A stretch of DNA of 64,000 nucleotides from Pontederia crassipes (GCA_030549335.1 CM060196.1:14957501-15021500); one strand, 5' to 3'; counted from the stretch's first letter, positions 23,301 to 33,775 are shown. Made by a program: numbers and translations. The notes: generated by a model from the sequence alone, not told the origin.

Positions 23301-26300
23301 ATCGAGAACCTCACTCTCGAAGCAAAAAATATGTGTGATGTATAATGGCCTCTACATAACACATTTCCTCTTTGCAAATTGTGTGATTTCACTGCAACAA
23401 AATCGCCCATATGGTGGCCATGGAAGCTAAACACTATTGTCGCCACCCCAATTCGTCATGCACAGCGCCTGTCCACAATGAGTCCTACAACTGTCTACTC
23501 CAGACATGTCAATGCATGTGAGTCCCAACTGGCGCCGTGTGTCCCTAGCCATAGGTCATGTGAAGAATAGATGCTTGATGTTATCATCTGCCAACCTGCA
23601 CAGTGTGCGCAAGGGAGTTGCGGAAGCTGACGTAGGAGGCATGAAGATGGCACTGAAACATGAAGTTCAATTACTGGAAATTATTCGTCTCCATTATTTC
23701 ATTGATGCCAATGTAACTTTCATAAAGAATTTAAATATAGAGTTTGACTCTATCTAAAAGGCTTAAACTATCAAACAAATCAACCTAAGACAAACTAAAA
23801 TGAAACAACTAATAATCCAATTACTAAGATTTTTCGGTCAAGGTCAAGAACCCACCAGTACTTACAACTACTAGTACCTAGCTACTCTAGTGATTGGATG
23901 GGAGTGAAATGGACATACGACCTAATTGAGAACTTCAGGAATGGGATCTTTAAACTTATGGGTCTCTATGCTACATCATGAATAAAAGATAAATTATAAA
24001 AAAAACTTGTAGTTGTCCAGAACTCGTAATGATCTCCCAGTGAGGCCTAGAGTCCTAGACAAAGATCTAGTTTTCCAAATTGAGAAGCCTTAAGCAATCA
24101 AATTCTGATTCATTTGATGAAGTGGTTGGATGGCCGCACGCTAATTCATTCAGTTTTCCTTCTGCTTAAATTAGACAAAACCAATGAAGTTTTTCAAGGG
24201 GTGTGTGAGATGTGTGTGAATCTAAGGCTGCAAAGTCACAAATTTGTTTGCCTGGCTTCCTTTTTAAACAGAAAAATGATGAAGTACTTAGTCTTAGTTG
24301 AAGATAATTAACATGCACAAACAATAACTCCCTCCACAAAAGTTCCTTAACCAAGACTGCAAAAAGATTAAATACTCCAGCTGTTTTATTTCTCTTAATG
24401 GCATAGAGAAATAGCATCTTCTGGAGAGCTTACGCATGTACATGTTGATCTTTTCATAGTGATATATATACTAGGATGACAAGTACAAACCTTGGTTGTC
24501 ATCCTTTTTCTCCCCAAAAAAAGATAGAGCAATAGCATTAATTAATAGTAACATTGTTGTATTTACCTCTCTGTGGACTTATTTGTTACATCCAGCTTTA
24601 TGAGCAACCTATTGGTTGGATGATTAACTGGAATGAAGCCAGATAGTGGGTCAATGGACCCTATATGCGAAAAACAATTTAGAAAGTTAAAATAAAAAAA
24701 CTCTGTTGTTATTAACCTCAAAGAAAATAACGATGCAGGAACATGGAAACCCTTTAATGATTTACACGAGTAGTTCCATCATTGAATCTTAATCCAATGA
24801 TCTGGGCCTTCTGAATGCAAAAGAATTTTTATCAGCATTTTGGCGGTGGGCTCATATGTGTAAAACCATCATTTCCCTATATACAAGAAAATATATATTG
24901 ATATTTTTTGCCAAATATATCTTTTGGAAATTAGTAAGAAATCAAAATATCTTTTTCACGAAGGGAATAACAATTTACTAATATCTACCATTTTTTCTTC
25001 CACTGCGAATTGTGATACTTTGATAAGCTCCATTTTAGTATACTTCAGGATGCTTTCAGAAACTAGAACGAAATAACAAGTAACCGAAGGGTCTACCAGC
25101 AGAGCCAAAGCTAAGGGCGTCAAGAGTTTACACCTTCTGGCAAAGGTATCCCCTGCTTCCAAGTAGGCGGCATGCTATTTGCCTAGCAGAGAAGAATTGC
25201 AGCTTCTGCTCGGAATCAGCTAGAGACTCGTAGACAGCTCTGTTTTTCTTATCTTCCTGAGTCTTGAAAGTACCCTAATGGGAAAAAGAACGGACAGAAG
25301 ACATAAAGACAAGCTCTGGTAACTATGGCAAATGTCCAAATTCTATATCATACAGCATTGTGGAAATGACACAAGATAGGAAAATTAGACAAGGATAAAA
25401 AGAACTGCAGTGTTTCATGCCCCAGCACAAATCAAAACATTATGAAAACACTAATTTTCAATATATCAAACTATAGTAAAGCAGTAGCATTGTTTCCAAG
25501 CATCTTTCAAATCCATTTCAATGTCAACAACAACAACAACAACAACAAAGCCTTATCCCACTAGGTGGGGTCGTCTACATTGATCATACGACGTCATTCC
25601 GCACAATATATTCGTTGATCCATGTTCATGAGATTCGACAGGGTTTTACGCTGGGGGCCTAACACAACCCTCCTCCTTTATCCGGGCTTGGGACCGACTA
25701 TAAAACATAGGCGGAGTTTAAAACATAGGCGGAGTTCTGTCAGTGTTCTATCATTGAAAGAATATCCATAAACAAGTACAATAGTTCAATTATTCTGCAA
25801 ACTGTATTTGTGCATATATCATAGCACTGCCACGAGAAAATGTAAATCACCAAGGAAACTGAGGCATGAACCAAGAGATTATTCCAACAAGATAGAACAT
25901 ATGAAAGAGATTCAAGTAATTTCATTGCATTCAGAAAATCCTATGAATAAGCATGCATGCATGCATGCGAAAGATAGTGTACATATCCCCCAAAAAAAGG
26001 AATGGAAAATATTCATCCACATACCTTTGGATGCTCCTCTAAAAATTGGGCCATCCTTAATGCAGTATTATTTTGTTTCTGTACACGAAGATGGAGAGTC
26101 TTCATGCTTCGAAGGAAATACGCGGTATTAGGATTCAGTAATAAATCCATTTCAATGTCAATCTGATTTATTATCTTCTACTATCCTCATAGTTTGTAAA
26201 ATTGGGACTAGCAATATCAGAAACTTAACGCAAGCTTGTGAATCAAATAAACGTGCCCATTCCACAAACAGATGACGCGCAATCCAACAAGAACGGGAGA

Positions 26301-26581
26301 CGAGGACAGTGAGCACGAAGGACGGAGCGAATCACCTGAAGTTTGGCACCGAGCCCGCCGAAGGTCATCTGGATGCCGGCGTCGCGCTCCAAGGCCTTCA
26401 ACGCGTCGATAACTTCCTTCACCACCGACGGGAACGGGGAGGAGGTGCCCCACGCTTGCCACTCCTGGAGGCTAACGACGCCCGCGCCGCCCTTCGGAAC
26501 GGCGGCCACGTCCTCGCCTACCACCGAGCCGCCGTTTCCTGCTTCTCCTTCATCCTCGAGCTTCGTGGTCGATGACGCCAT
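14361..26581 (-). CDS. DTW-domain protein, probable tRNA-uridine aminocarboxypropyltransferase
   Basis: Eight exons on the minus strand: 26581-26336, 25274-25134, 20013-19921, 19847-19721, 18356-18253, 15965-15888, 14779-14694, 14577-14361, all with GT-AG borders and matching phases, giving about 363 residues. It begins with the plant-specific leader (SLQEWQAWGTSSPFPSVVKE, then MTFGGLGAKLQ). The DTW-family cysteine cluster follows (YLCQKCW...EDCMCSK, split by intron 2). Next come RFWLYMHPK, FLRQNNTGKLLWQVFG, the name-giving motif IDGTWSNS, and KLRPQPSWD near the C-terminus. DTW/TDD proteins transfer the aminocarboxypropyl group of S-adenosylmethionine to tRNA uridine (acp3U); that activity is family knowledge, not visible here. 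The start at 26581 is chosen because the family-like part begins soon after it. In-frame ATGs at 26752 and 26803 would add a Ser/Arg-rich, transit-like stretch, so organelle targeting is possible. Introns 1-6 carry many retroelement ends and one captured foreign exon. Confidence 0.92.
15377..15431 (+). mobile_element. L1-type LINE tail-only fragment
   Basis: CTGGATGACTACAAAACCTA then TTAGCCATCC, TTCCCTTTCTC and an A tract; little else of the element is present. A target duplication was not found. Confidence 0.6.
15493..15594 (+). mobile_element. Au-like SINE/LINE end with TSD and altered tail
   Basis: A 102-bp copy flanked by the 18-bp repeat TGTCGGAAGTTCTGATGT (15475-15492, 15595-15612). 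The tail begins as TTG repeats and changes to TTTG repeats. It lies in the DTW gene intron between exons 6 and 7. Confidence 0.85.
16700..16870 (-). mobile_element. Au-like SINE, near full length, with 20-bp TSD
   Basis: The minus strand begins AACTCCGCCTATGTTTTATA and ends in (TTG)n. Identical 20-bp repeats (GAAAGGTGATCATGCAACAA) lie at 16680-16699 and 16871-16890. It shares its left end with the copies at 37183 and 22106, so CTCCGCC is probably close to the true 5' end of this subfamily. Clear pol III A and B boxes are not evident; GGTCCCAAGCCC only loosely resembles a B box. Confidence 0.88.
16930..17500 (+). mobile_element. degraded LINE reverse-transcriptase region
   Basis: Reads SDWTPVMRVEQRLTGC and later EEGGLGVLNLHWMNTALVTM, WVVRIMGKK, corresponding to the late RT region of L1-type ORF2 (compare [20 protein letters not shown] at 9323-10816). 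Frames are broken. It is inside the DTW gene. Confidence 0.7.
17663..17800 (-). mobile_element. L1-type LINE 3' end
   Basis: Minus-strand tail: T tract at the left, GGATGACCACCGGGTTATGT and GGTTGTCATC stem, then the GAGAGCCCACACTTGTAC motif found upstream of the stem in other copies. Confidence 0.68.
17815..17890 (+). mobile_element. L1-type LINE tail-only fragment
   Basis: ATGGAACTTTGGACAACTAC then CATCTTGCTAGTCGTCC, TTTCTCGTCTC and an A-rich tail. It faces the opposite-strand copy just upstream. Confidence 0.62.
18954..19094 (-). mobile_element. Au-like SINE fragment
   Basis: Minus-strand copy from GGATAAAGGAGGAGGGTTGT to the (TTG)n tail, with a small deletion in the GCGTCG region. It lies in a DTW-gene intron. 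No clear duplication was found. Confidence 0.75.
19254..19440 (-). mobile_element. L1-type LINE 3' end
   Basis: Minus-strand copy: T tract, GAGAGGAGAGAGGATGACTA then GCAAGGTGGTAGTCGTCC stem, and CATCAATGAAACCTC upstream of it, as in other members. The right (5') end is approximate. Confidence 0.66.
20741..21290 (+). mobile_element. L1-type LINE 3' end with zf-RVT remains
   Basis: Encodes MRRDRLLTKTYNAKWAPHAD then TSCILCDKTEKDIDHLLFAY (zf-RVT), broken by a T-rich insertion (TTTTTTTTTTTGAAACGG) at about 20957. It ends in ATGACAATCACATAACCTGG, TGGTCATCC and A's. Confidence 0.75.
21950..22310 (+). repeat. dispersed repeat copy (interrupted by a SINE)
   Basis: Similar to 23690-23985: both contain ATTGATGC...TAACT, GAGTTTGACT, AACAAATCAAC-like, AAACAACTA and CTCTATGCTACATCA in the same order. 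The source element is unknown. Confidence 0.55.
22106..22286 (+). mobile_element. Au-like SINE, near full length
   Basis: Starts CTCCGTCTATGTTTTATAGC and ends with eight or so TTG units. It interrupts another dispersed repeat whose uninterrupted relative is at about 23690-23985: the flanks TTTTTAAA and CTCTATGCTACATCA are adjacent there. Confidence 0.82.
22448..22917. mobile_element. long-TIR non-autonomous DNA transposon
   Basis: The ends are inverted copies of each other: left ATTTCATGAACGGTCATC... with TTCGTTCTCAACTC further in, right ...GAGTTGAGAACGAAGG and GATGACCGTTCGTGAAAT. Inner arms also pair (GTTGACGTGGCACACATG against CATGGATGTCACATCAAC). No coding capacity. No clear target duplication, so the superfamily is open (Mutator-like or hAT-like). 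Confidence 0.65.
23110..23610 (-). mobile_element. degraded LINE zf-RVT fragment
   Basis: The minus strand reads CRLADDNIKHLFFT, a stop, PMARDTRRQLGLTCIDMSGV, fitting the zf-RVT pattern (C..C...D.I.HLFF.CP.AR..W). Old and full of stops. Confidence 0.5.
23690..23985 (+). repeat. dispersed repeat copy (uninterrupted)
   Basis: Partner of 21950-22310. It shows the pre-insertion state of the site occupied by the SINE there. Not assigned to a known class. Confidence 0.5.
24418..24523 (+). mobile_element. 106-bp L1-tail insertion with TSD
   Basis: Contains GAGAGCTTACGCATGTAC, GGATGACAAGTACAAACCTT, GGTTGTCATCC and a poly(A). Flanks are ATAGAGAAATAGCAT at 24403-24417 and ATAGAGCAATAGCAT at 24524-24538 (one mismatch). 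DTW gene intron 2. Confidence 0.8.
24567..24660 (-). other. orphan exon-like segment in DTW intron 2
   Basis: The minus strand has GCATATAG|GGTCC..., an open 94-nt segment (SIDPLSGFIPVNHPTNRLLI then KLDVTNKSTE) and GAGAG|GTAAAT. The translation looks like natural protein, but I do not recognise it, and it cannot belong to the DTW protein because the Cys cluster must join across this intron. Its inclusion would shift the frame. Confidence 0.3.
25528..26142 (-). mobile_element. composite retro-insertion: captured host exon, intron and SINE tail
   Basis: A 615-bp insert in intron 1 of the DTW gene, bounded by identical 19-bp direct repeats at 25509-25527 and 26143-26161 (AAATCCATTTC, then AATGTCAA). 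Read on the minus strand it starts inside a cystathionine gamma-synthase exon (26142-26025), passes the exon's splice donor (GTATGTGG), runs through about 290 bp of intron-like DNA, and ends with an Au-like SINE (25737-25528) and its (TTG)n tail exactly at the repeat. Long direct repeats and a tail at one end are the marks of target-primed reverse transcription by a LINE. The host part is therefore a 5' transduction, or a prematurely ended pre-mRNA, using the SINE tail as the priming end. Confidence 0.85.
26025..26142 (-). pseudogene. cystathionine gamma-synthase exon fragment
   Basis: The minus strand reads LNPNTAYFLRSMKTLHLRVQ then KQNNTALRMAQFLEEHPK and meets a GT donor after the last Lys. 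It matches the PLP-enzyme block of plant cystathionine gamma-synthase (NP...Y...RGMKTL.LRVQQQN.TALRMA..LE.HPKV). One residue is missing in the Y(L)IIRG segment and Gly is replaced by Ser. It begins at the insertion border, so upstream exons were never copied. The close relative methionine gamma-lyase is an alternative source. It is a dead fragment in another gene's intron, though its donor might still be used. Confidence 0.82.
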
Positions 26582-27395
26582 GGACAACGTCGCGCAGGGC
26601 GAAAGTTCTGGCGCCCGCAAGGTGCTTGAGCTGATGCCGGTGGCGGTTTTACGGGTGGGTGGCGAAGGAAGCCAACAAGAACAATGAGAGCGAGCGACGA
26701 ACCACCATCGGGTCGCGGCAGCAGCAGGACCGGTGTATAACAACAGCGGCATGGTGGTGGTCTGATCTATTTTTGCTAAAATAGTAGGTCCTTTATTCGA
26801 CAAAAAAAAAGGAAATAATATACATATTTCAGAATGAAAAAAGTTTAAAATATAAAATTAATATATTTAAAGGCACAATAATATGAAGGTAATGAACTAT
26901 TTTCATCACAAATGCACTAGTTTATGAAATAAAAATGAATTGTTTTTTTCCATTATAAGTGAAACTTGGATCGAGTAAGCTAAATTTTCGCAACATAGTA
27001 TCGAGTGTCCGCTTGCAATCTCAAGTTGGATCTGAAGGCAATTTAGATTAGATTGACATAGAATTTTGGGAGGGATTTTGCATGTCAGCGTCGAGCAAGA
27101 GACATTACCACAAAACTTGAGTCCGTACGGCGATTGTTGATAAACTCCAATTAAAAGTGAGCGGAGATTTTTTAACTAACAGTTTATACATTAATTTAAT
27201 TTAACCCCCAAAACTCCCTTCTCCATCAATTACTAGTAAATAAGTCAAAAAGAAAGAACCTATGATAAGTAGAACTAGGTTATTTTTTAAGCAGAGTTCT
27301 TGTTCAGAGTGAGAAGATGTGATTAAGGTTTCTAATTCATCATTGAGTAGAATGTGGCCCTGACTTATAATATACTTGAGTTGAGTGAAAACTAA

Positions 27396-27511
27396 CACTA
27401 CGTTTGGATGAACACTTATTACAGAGAAGGGAAGAAAATGAAGAAGAAGAAAAAGGGAGGGAAGGTAAGGGACCCTCTTTACCCTCCATTCATCTCAATT
27501 CAAACGTAGTG
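27396..27511. mobile_element. Tourist-like (PIF/Harbinger) MITE
   Basis: 116 bp with terminal CACTACGTTTG / CAAACGTAGTG inverted repeats and flanking TAA (27393-27395, 27512-27514). The 3-bp TWA-type duplication suits PIF/Harbinger. Confidence 0.72.
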
Positions 27512-27850
27512 TAAGTTTGGTAGCTTCATGTGACACCCTTATATTTCTCAACTTATTCTCTCATAAATTCAAAGCATACAATTTATTTAGTCTTTTTGTT
27601 GATTCCATTTCTTTCTTAGTTTCATTAGGCTAGACTTATAGTTTCAAATGTTTGAAAATATGGTGTGTGTATACATATATATATGGTAATAATGAATATA
27701 GAAGCGCCCGTTGCTCCTGAAGACGACTTTCTCGGTTGTCTCTCTGACCCTCAATCTCTCAAATCAATCTCTCTCACTCGTTCCCCCTCTCTCTCTCGAA
27801 TCTAATATCTTCGTTTCTCTGGAGGTGGCGGAGTTGCTCGCCCAACTTTG

Positions 27851-28015
27851 CAAGTCTTTGACAACTGGCTCTAGATCGGTGACAAATATGATGACATCTT
27901 CCTCCTTCGCATGGGCGTGCACAATCTCGTCACCATCTCCTCATCGGATCTCTCTCGGGAGATCCTCCATGCGAAGGGCGTCGAGTTCGGCTCCCGCACC
28001 CAGAATGTCGTCCTT
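27851..28015 (+). pseudogene. cinnamate 4-hydroxylase-like P450 (CYP73A) fragment
   Basis: In one frame the DNA reads VFDNWL, a TAG stop, IGDKYDDIFLLRMGVHNLVT, ISSSDLSREILHAKGVEFGS, RTQNVVL. This fits the N-terminal region of C4H (IFGNWLQVGDD...FGDIFLLRMG.RNLVVVS...A.EVLH.QGVEFGSR.RNVVF). The stop sits where C4H has Gln (CAG to TAG), and about eleven residues after the VGD are missing. Similarity ends abruptly near 28015 in GC-rich, then GAGA-rich, DNA. No other P450 part is seen nearby, so this is a captured or decayed fragment. Homology rests on my recollection of the family. Confidence 0.72.
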
Positions 28016-31000
28016 CACTCTACACCCAGGCCGTCGGCTGCAAGATCGCCAGCATAGCGAAGCCGATAGGAGAGGTCGCCGGCGGTGCATCAAAGTCCAA
28101 AGGAGAAGTCACCCTTCGCTCTATGCCTAGGCCGCGGCTTTGAGATCACACCCATGTTGCCACTCCGAGATCCGCCGCGGCCAGATCGCATGAGAGAGAG
28201 AAAGAGAGAGAGAGAGGGAGATCGATTGGAGAGAGATCGAGATGCAAAAAGAGAGGGGGGACTGATCAGAGAGAGATTGAGATCCACAAAGAGTGGGGGA
28301 GACCGATCGAAGAGGGGAAAGAGAGGGGGGAGAGAGAAGGAGAATGCCCTTCATCTAAACGCTTTTCATCTCGCGAGATTTTACTTGAGGCATTTGAATC
28401 GTTTGATTGCATCTGAACGATTGAAATATTGCCTCACACGGTGTGAAGCAACAACCGTTTCACATACTCATTATTCCCTATATTATATATGGGTATATAT
28501 ATATACATATATATATATATATAGGAAATAATGGAGGTGCAATGCCCATTCCGTGCAATGATCTAATCACGTCTTGTCAATTTTCCTGGGGCGGTGCATA
28601 TCAAAACCAGGAAGAAAAAAGAGGAAAATGCAATTGTACTCAAAATGCCCAAACCCATTCATGACTGACTTCGACAACTCGATGACCGATTGGACCATTC
28701 ACGATAGCACCAACACCTCGATGATCGGTTGACCTCCACGAGTGGTGTTGGTTGTCCTTGGCAGCAGTGGATATCACTGGATCCATGACTGAAAGAGAAG
28801 GTCGACATTAGCATGGCGTTGGTTGCCCCGACGGCTATTGCCAGATCCATGGCTGAAGGAAAGGTCAGCATCGACATCGGCGTGATGTCGATTTCCCCGA
28901 TGGCAGCGGCTATTGCTAGATCCATGGATGAAGGAGAAGGTCGGCATCAACATCGGGACGTCCTCCTCCATCATGTGAGGTCGGGGGTGTTGGCTGAGCG
29001 ACGAGGTTGTTCATGAGGGATCGCAACAGTCATCGATGTCGCCTCTTGTCTCGCATTGTTGACAATGCACTCCGAAAAAGGAGGCATCACCCACCTTTGC
29101 GCATCGTCAACAAGGGAGCGGCGACATCGCTCATGGGGGAGGGCAGTCAACGATGTTTTCCCTCTCACATCATCGATGACATGCCATGAAAAAGGAAGGG
29201 ATTGCCCCCTCTGATGTTGTTATTGCCTGCATCCATTTTACCTTTACTTCTCTTGAATTATTGTTTGATCAAGAATCTACTCAATTGATCGAAAATGAAA
29301 ATTTGGATAAATGCATAAAAATATTATCTAGCATGACTCATGACAACATAAAATGGGTCATGTTAATATTGAAGACATACATTCGCCTCAACATGATCCA
29401 CATCAAAGGTTGTTCAAATATCACCTCACTACACAAATCGTGTTACCCAATCTTGGATGATGTGCAATGAAACAAAGAACCTTCGAATGGTTATACAATG
29501 TGAATTATATTCAAATCAAAATGGGTCGTGTTCAGTCGAACATCCAATTACGCTATCATATAAATGGGTCGTGTTCCTCCAACACAGACCATGCTCATCG
29601 ATGTGGTCTGCATGAACCATAATTGCATCACCGTAAGCAAAATGTTGTTGTACCATGAGATTTGCCATCAACATATAATATTTCATTAGTAATATTGGAA
29701 AATGTATTTCACAAGTGTGATACAACTTTTAGGGATTTGAGCTCTCCTATAAATAGGCCCCATACCTTCACGATCATCCACCTCTACTGATCAAAACTTC
29801 ATTACTATGATAGAGAGAAATCATCTAGTCATTTAATCAGGATATTTCTCTAGAGGAATTCAAATTTCTTTTAGAAGTTAGATTGTTTTTTTTATCTTTT
29901 TTCATTTCTCAATTGTAACCATGACAATTTTCTCATATGTGAAATAGAGTCCTAGTTAGGATAATTTTTGTTGAACATTATTAAATTTTGAAATAAGATT
30001 TGTTATTTTAAAATTTTAATATTAATGTTGAGTGCTAATTTTTTAAATTGCATGATTTAATCCATTGGTACTATCAAGTTGGTTTTTTTTATACTCTTAG
30101 TTGATTGATTTTTCATTTATCAATAAGTATTTCATATCCCACATTCATCTACTCGGTTGAGATTTAAAGATTTGTTATCATTAATTCACTCGATTGAAAT
30201 ATTTTTTTAGATAGCATTTACATCATCAAGGTATCTTATTTTAAATTATTTAGATATTAACTTGTTAAATTATCTCTATAAATTTTAAATAAGGTAATTA
30301 GATCATCTGCATTAAGTTCTTTATCTTTAAGCATCTTTTCCCTCACATAATTTTAGATTTATTTTAAAATTTATTGTTTTAAGAGATAGTAAAGGGATGA
30401 TCGGACCCTAACGTTGTATTAATTGAACACATCTCATATATTTGATTTCTTTATTCCTTTTTAAACAAATCATATTCATTTTCCTCGTATAACTAATTTA
30501 AAATAAAAGATAAACTAGTTCTTGTGAATATATCCATTCTTCTTGATTTTTGTTATTTAATTCGATCCAGTGCTCTTGATAATATTCTGCATTGTTTTGT
30601 ATCGCACCATGAAGGTATTACAAGAAATGTGTATTTGCAAATTTGTGCTAACGAAGAGTTAATTTGCTCGAGATCAGTTGCCACTTCATATTCATTATAT
30701 TTCATATGACCCGTACTCACCTAACAGAAATCTAATAAATTTTAACAATTATGGTGATAAGGGGAAAAACTTAGGTAGATCTTAACTCATGAAGACATGT
30801 TAAAAAAAACTAATAATTCTGACATGCTAAATTTAGGTAGAAACTTACAATAAAGAGTAAATATAAACAGATATCTAACAATGGTATTTTATATTTTATA
30901 AGCAGATTATATATAGTTATGATGCGTCTGGTTCCAAGAAATAAATGACGATGTTTCTCTTCCTAAGCAATGACGAATGGGATCATGACATTGAATTAGA

Positions 31001-33700
31001 ACAATATTATCTTAAGATAAAATTGATGGTTAAAACTTAACAAATTCCACACGAGTCTGAATGCAAAATTGGAATAAAGATTAATCGATATAATTTCTAT
31101 TTTCTAAGATGTTACGACATTTAAAAAAGGATTAATAGGGTGTAACAGTAACTTGATTCAATGGAAAATCGCCCGGATCTAATGGAACGGTCTACCTCCT
31201 CCCCACTCCTCCTCTTCGCATGCGAGCCCACATGCATCCCCTACGATCTCCCCACCGTTTGGCGGTCACTGGCAACGCCCTCGACGCGACGACCACCGGT
31301 GACACCCTTGACCTTCTCTTCTCCCTCGTGCTCTCTCTCTTCTTTCCGCCCACCAAATATCGTCGCCCGCGAGTCGAGTGCCTTCGTCGTCATCCAGATC
31401 CTTGCGAACGCCGCCATCATTGCCCAAATCCCTGCAGAGCGCGTCCCCGTCGTCGAGCCCACCAAGCCTGCACCATCGTTTATCTAGACCCGCGCCGATG
31501 GAGGGGAAGATCTGCATCGAGCCCACGCTGTCGATGATTCGACTGGTGCTCGCGAGGGCAGGAAGGATGGGGGCTGCTGGCAGGCGCCCATGAGCGAGGG
31601 AAAGTGGGGCTGCCGGACATTGGAGGGGAAGACGAAAGGGAAGAGAGGGGTCGCATGGGCGAGGGGAGGGGAGATGGGAGGCACGATCGCAAGGGAGAGA
31701 GGAGAGAGGAGAAAGAGTTTAGTAGATCTGGTCCGTTCGTTAGATCGAATGATTTAGATTTAGATGTTGCACAATGTCACACTTAATAGGTACAATTACA
31801 CCCCATTAAAATTCTTTAAAAAAACTAAGAAAATGAAGTAATTAGGCACCCTAAAAGACCTGCCGATTAATCCCATTTATTTGGGTGTGGTGTCCCTTGA
31901 TATTTTGGTGCTCAATATATATATATGCCATAGAAATCAATATTGTGTACCATATGCATTTGGCCTTTTTCTCAACATATATCTTCAGAAACCCCTTGGT
32001 ACTTAGCCACCACGACAGAGCTGAATCGGAGATCCATATCCATATCCATATCCCTTTTATACAATACCTAGGACATCACCTTTTGATGAGTAACCCACAA
32101 CATCTAAATCAACATCGTCCAGGTTCATGCATGCACTCTATCTATCTAACACACATGATGCTTCAAGTACATTACAAAAATTTGGATACAAATTTATTTT
32201 AGATATTCATATCCGACTAGATATTTGAATTTTCCTATATAACAAAAATCTGACTCTGAATGACACACATTAGTAGAGAGAAAATATTGAGAATTGGGAT
32301 GATAATTGGAAAAAAAATGGAATAATCCATCTGTTTTTCAAATTGAGAAAGCGATGTGTTTCCAAGGATAAAAACTCTCTACCTACCCCCATCAAATTTC
32401 TGAGGACATGAGCATGAAACCTTACTTTGTAGCCAATAGGACTTCTAAAGAAAATTTATTATAACAAAGTTATATTACTTAAATATGACAGATTTCTCTT
32501 GTTCTAATTTTGATATTGAAAAAATGAGGACGCAATATATCTGCACAACATTTATTTTTTACATAAAAAAATGAGGGGGGTGCAATATAATTGCCACATC
32601 CATTATTCATGGACAATTATTTTATTTAACTAGTCAATTGTCTCTTTTTATCTCAAGTCTGTCTCAATAGTCATCGGATTACTTCGACGACTGTGCAAAG
32701 AAAAGCTGGTGCAATATTTTTTTTTTATTTTTTGGTTGATTTGTTCATACTTTCTTGTGATGAAGAAACGAAAAATACATATCAAGAAAGATAAAAAAAT
32801 AATTTTTATGAGAAGCGAAAAAAAAAATAACATATTGTATTTGTCTGGTGTAGATTCATTCCGTATCCCCACACCAACGGCATGGTCCACCAACTTGCAT
32901 GCCTTTTTATTTTCTTTAATTAGAGACGATCTTATGATCTTTTCCTTCTTCTAATATTCTCCATATTTCAAGATTTCAGCGAAGCTTTTCTTTTTTTTTT
33001 TTTGGTTTCAAATTGTTCAAATTGGCTCGAAACGAGTCCAATGTTAGCACCTTCTCGATTCATGGAACAAATTACGTTACCCAAGTTTTGTGAATGTATA
33101 ATAATTTAGTTAGTTATGCGAGTTATAGCCGCATTAATGCTAATTGGATATTACTATTTGTTATTATCGTTTTCTTTTATCTTAATAAAAATATTCAGAT
33201 AATAATATATTTTAAAATGACAATAACAATACGTGCATTTTAATAATTTTCAATTATTATTTCCTTAGCTGGCATGCGATAGAGTACAATTGTTAAGCAA
33301 GTACTATAATTTTTTTGCACATTGTTTTCCTGAGTACAAAGAGCAAGAGATTGAAATAATAAGCAAATAAAAATAAATTAAGAGTTTTTTATTTTGAAAA
33401 TAGCGAAAAAAGCTACACAAAAGGGGTAAAAGTGTAAAGGAAATGGTGGTAAAAATCCAACGTAGAGAAAAAAAAAACAATTTATCTGTTTTGTTTTCGG
33501 CGGTTGCTTCATTAATTGCGGCGTCGCCGGCCTATTAAAACGCCGTTTTGGCACATTTAGCAATTTATTAATAATCTTAAAAATATTTACAAGGAGAAAA
33601 AATAAATAAAAAAAATGACGGTTCTCTACTCCTCTCTTTCGTTCCTATCGCCATCGTCCTCCTCTGCTGCTGAATGCTCTAAATAAATAATTAAATGAAT
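28016..33700. other. intergenic with GC-rich islands and decayed repeats
   Basis: Holds the GAGA-rich stretch at 28190-28350, the tandem repeats at 28760-28970, and a GC-rich island at 31160-31740 (open 108 codons, not recognised). There is also a TATA-like CTATAAATAGG at 29747 followed by T-rich DNA, which could be the promoter of an old retroelement. From 32.2 to 33.7 kb it is plain AT-rich DNA. No supported gene. Confidence 0.5.
28760..28970. repeat. imperfect tandem repeats of about 70 bp
   Basis: About three units, each with (G/A)ATCCATG(A/G)(C/A)TGAA, GGTC(G/A)(A/G)CAT and a GC-rich end (e.g. CCCCGACGGCTATTGC, CCCCGATGGCAGCGGC). Not assigned to a known repeat. Confidence 0.55.
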
Positions 33701-33775
33701 AAATATATAAAATGGTTAGTATTACAAAATTAAGATACTAGAAAGCTCCGATTCCTGGGGAAACCAAGAGCTCCA

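Noticed and set aside
28190-28350. GAGAGA stretch considered as a CRISPR-like or regular array
   Set aside because: It is simple purine-rich low complexity without spacers.
29186-29470. 94-codon open frame as a possible gene
   Set aside because: No recognisable domain, no splice partners and a region full of decayed repeats; could be a transposon remnant.
31161-31740. GC-rich open frames considered as a gene
   Set aside because: Stop codons break every frame after about 100 codons, composition is Pro/Ser/Arg-biased, and nothing is recognised.
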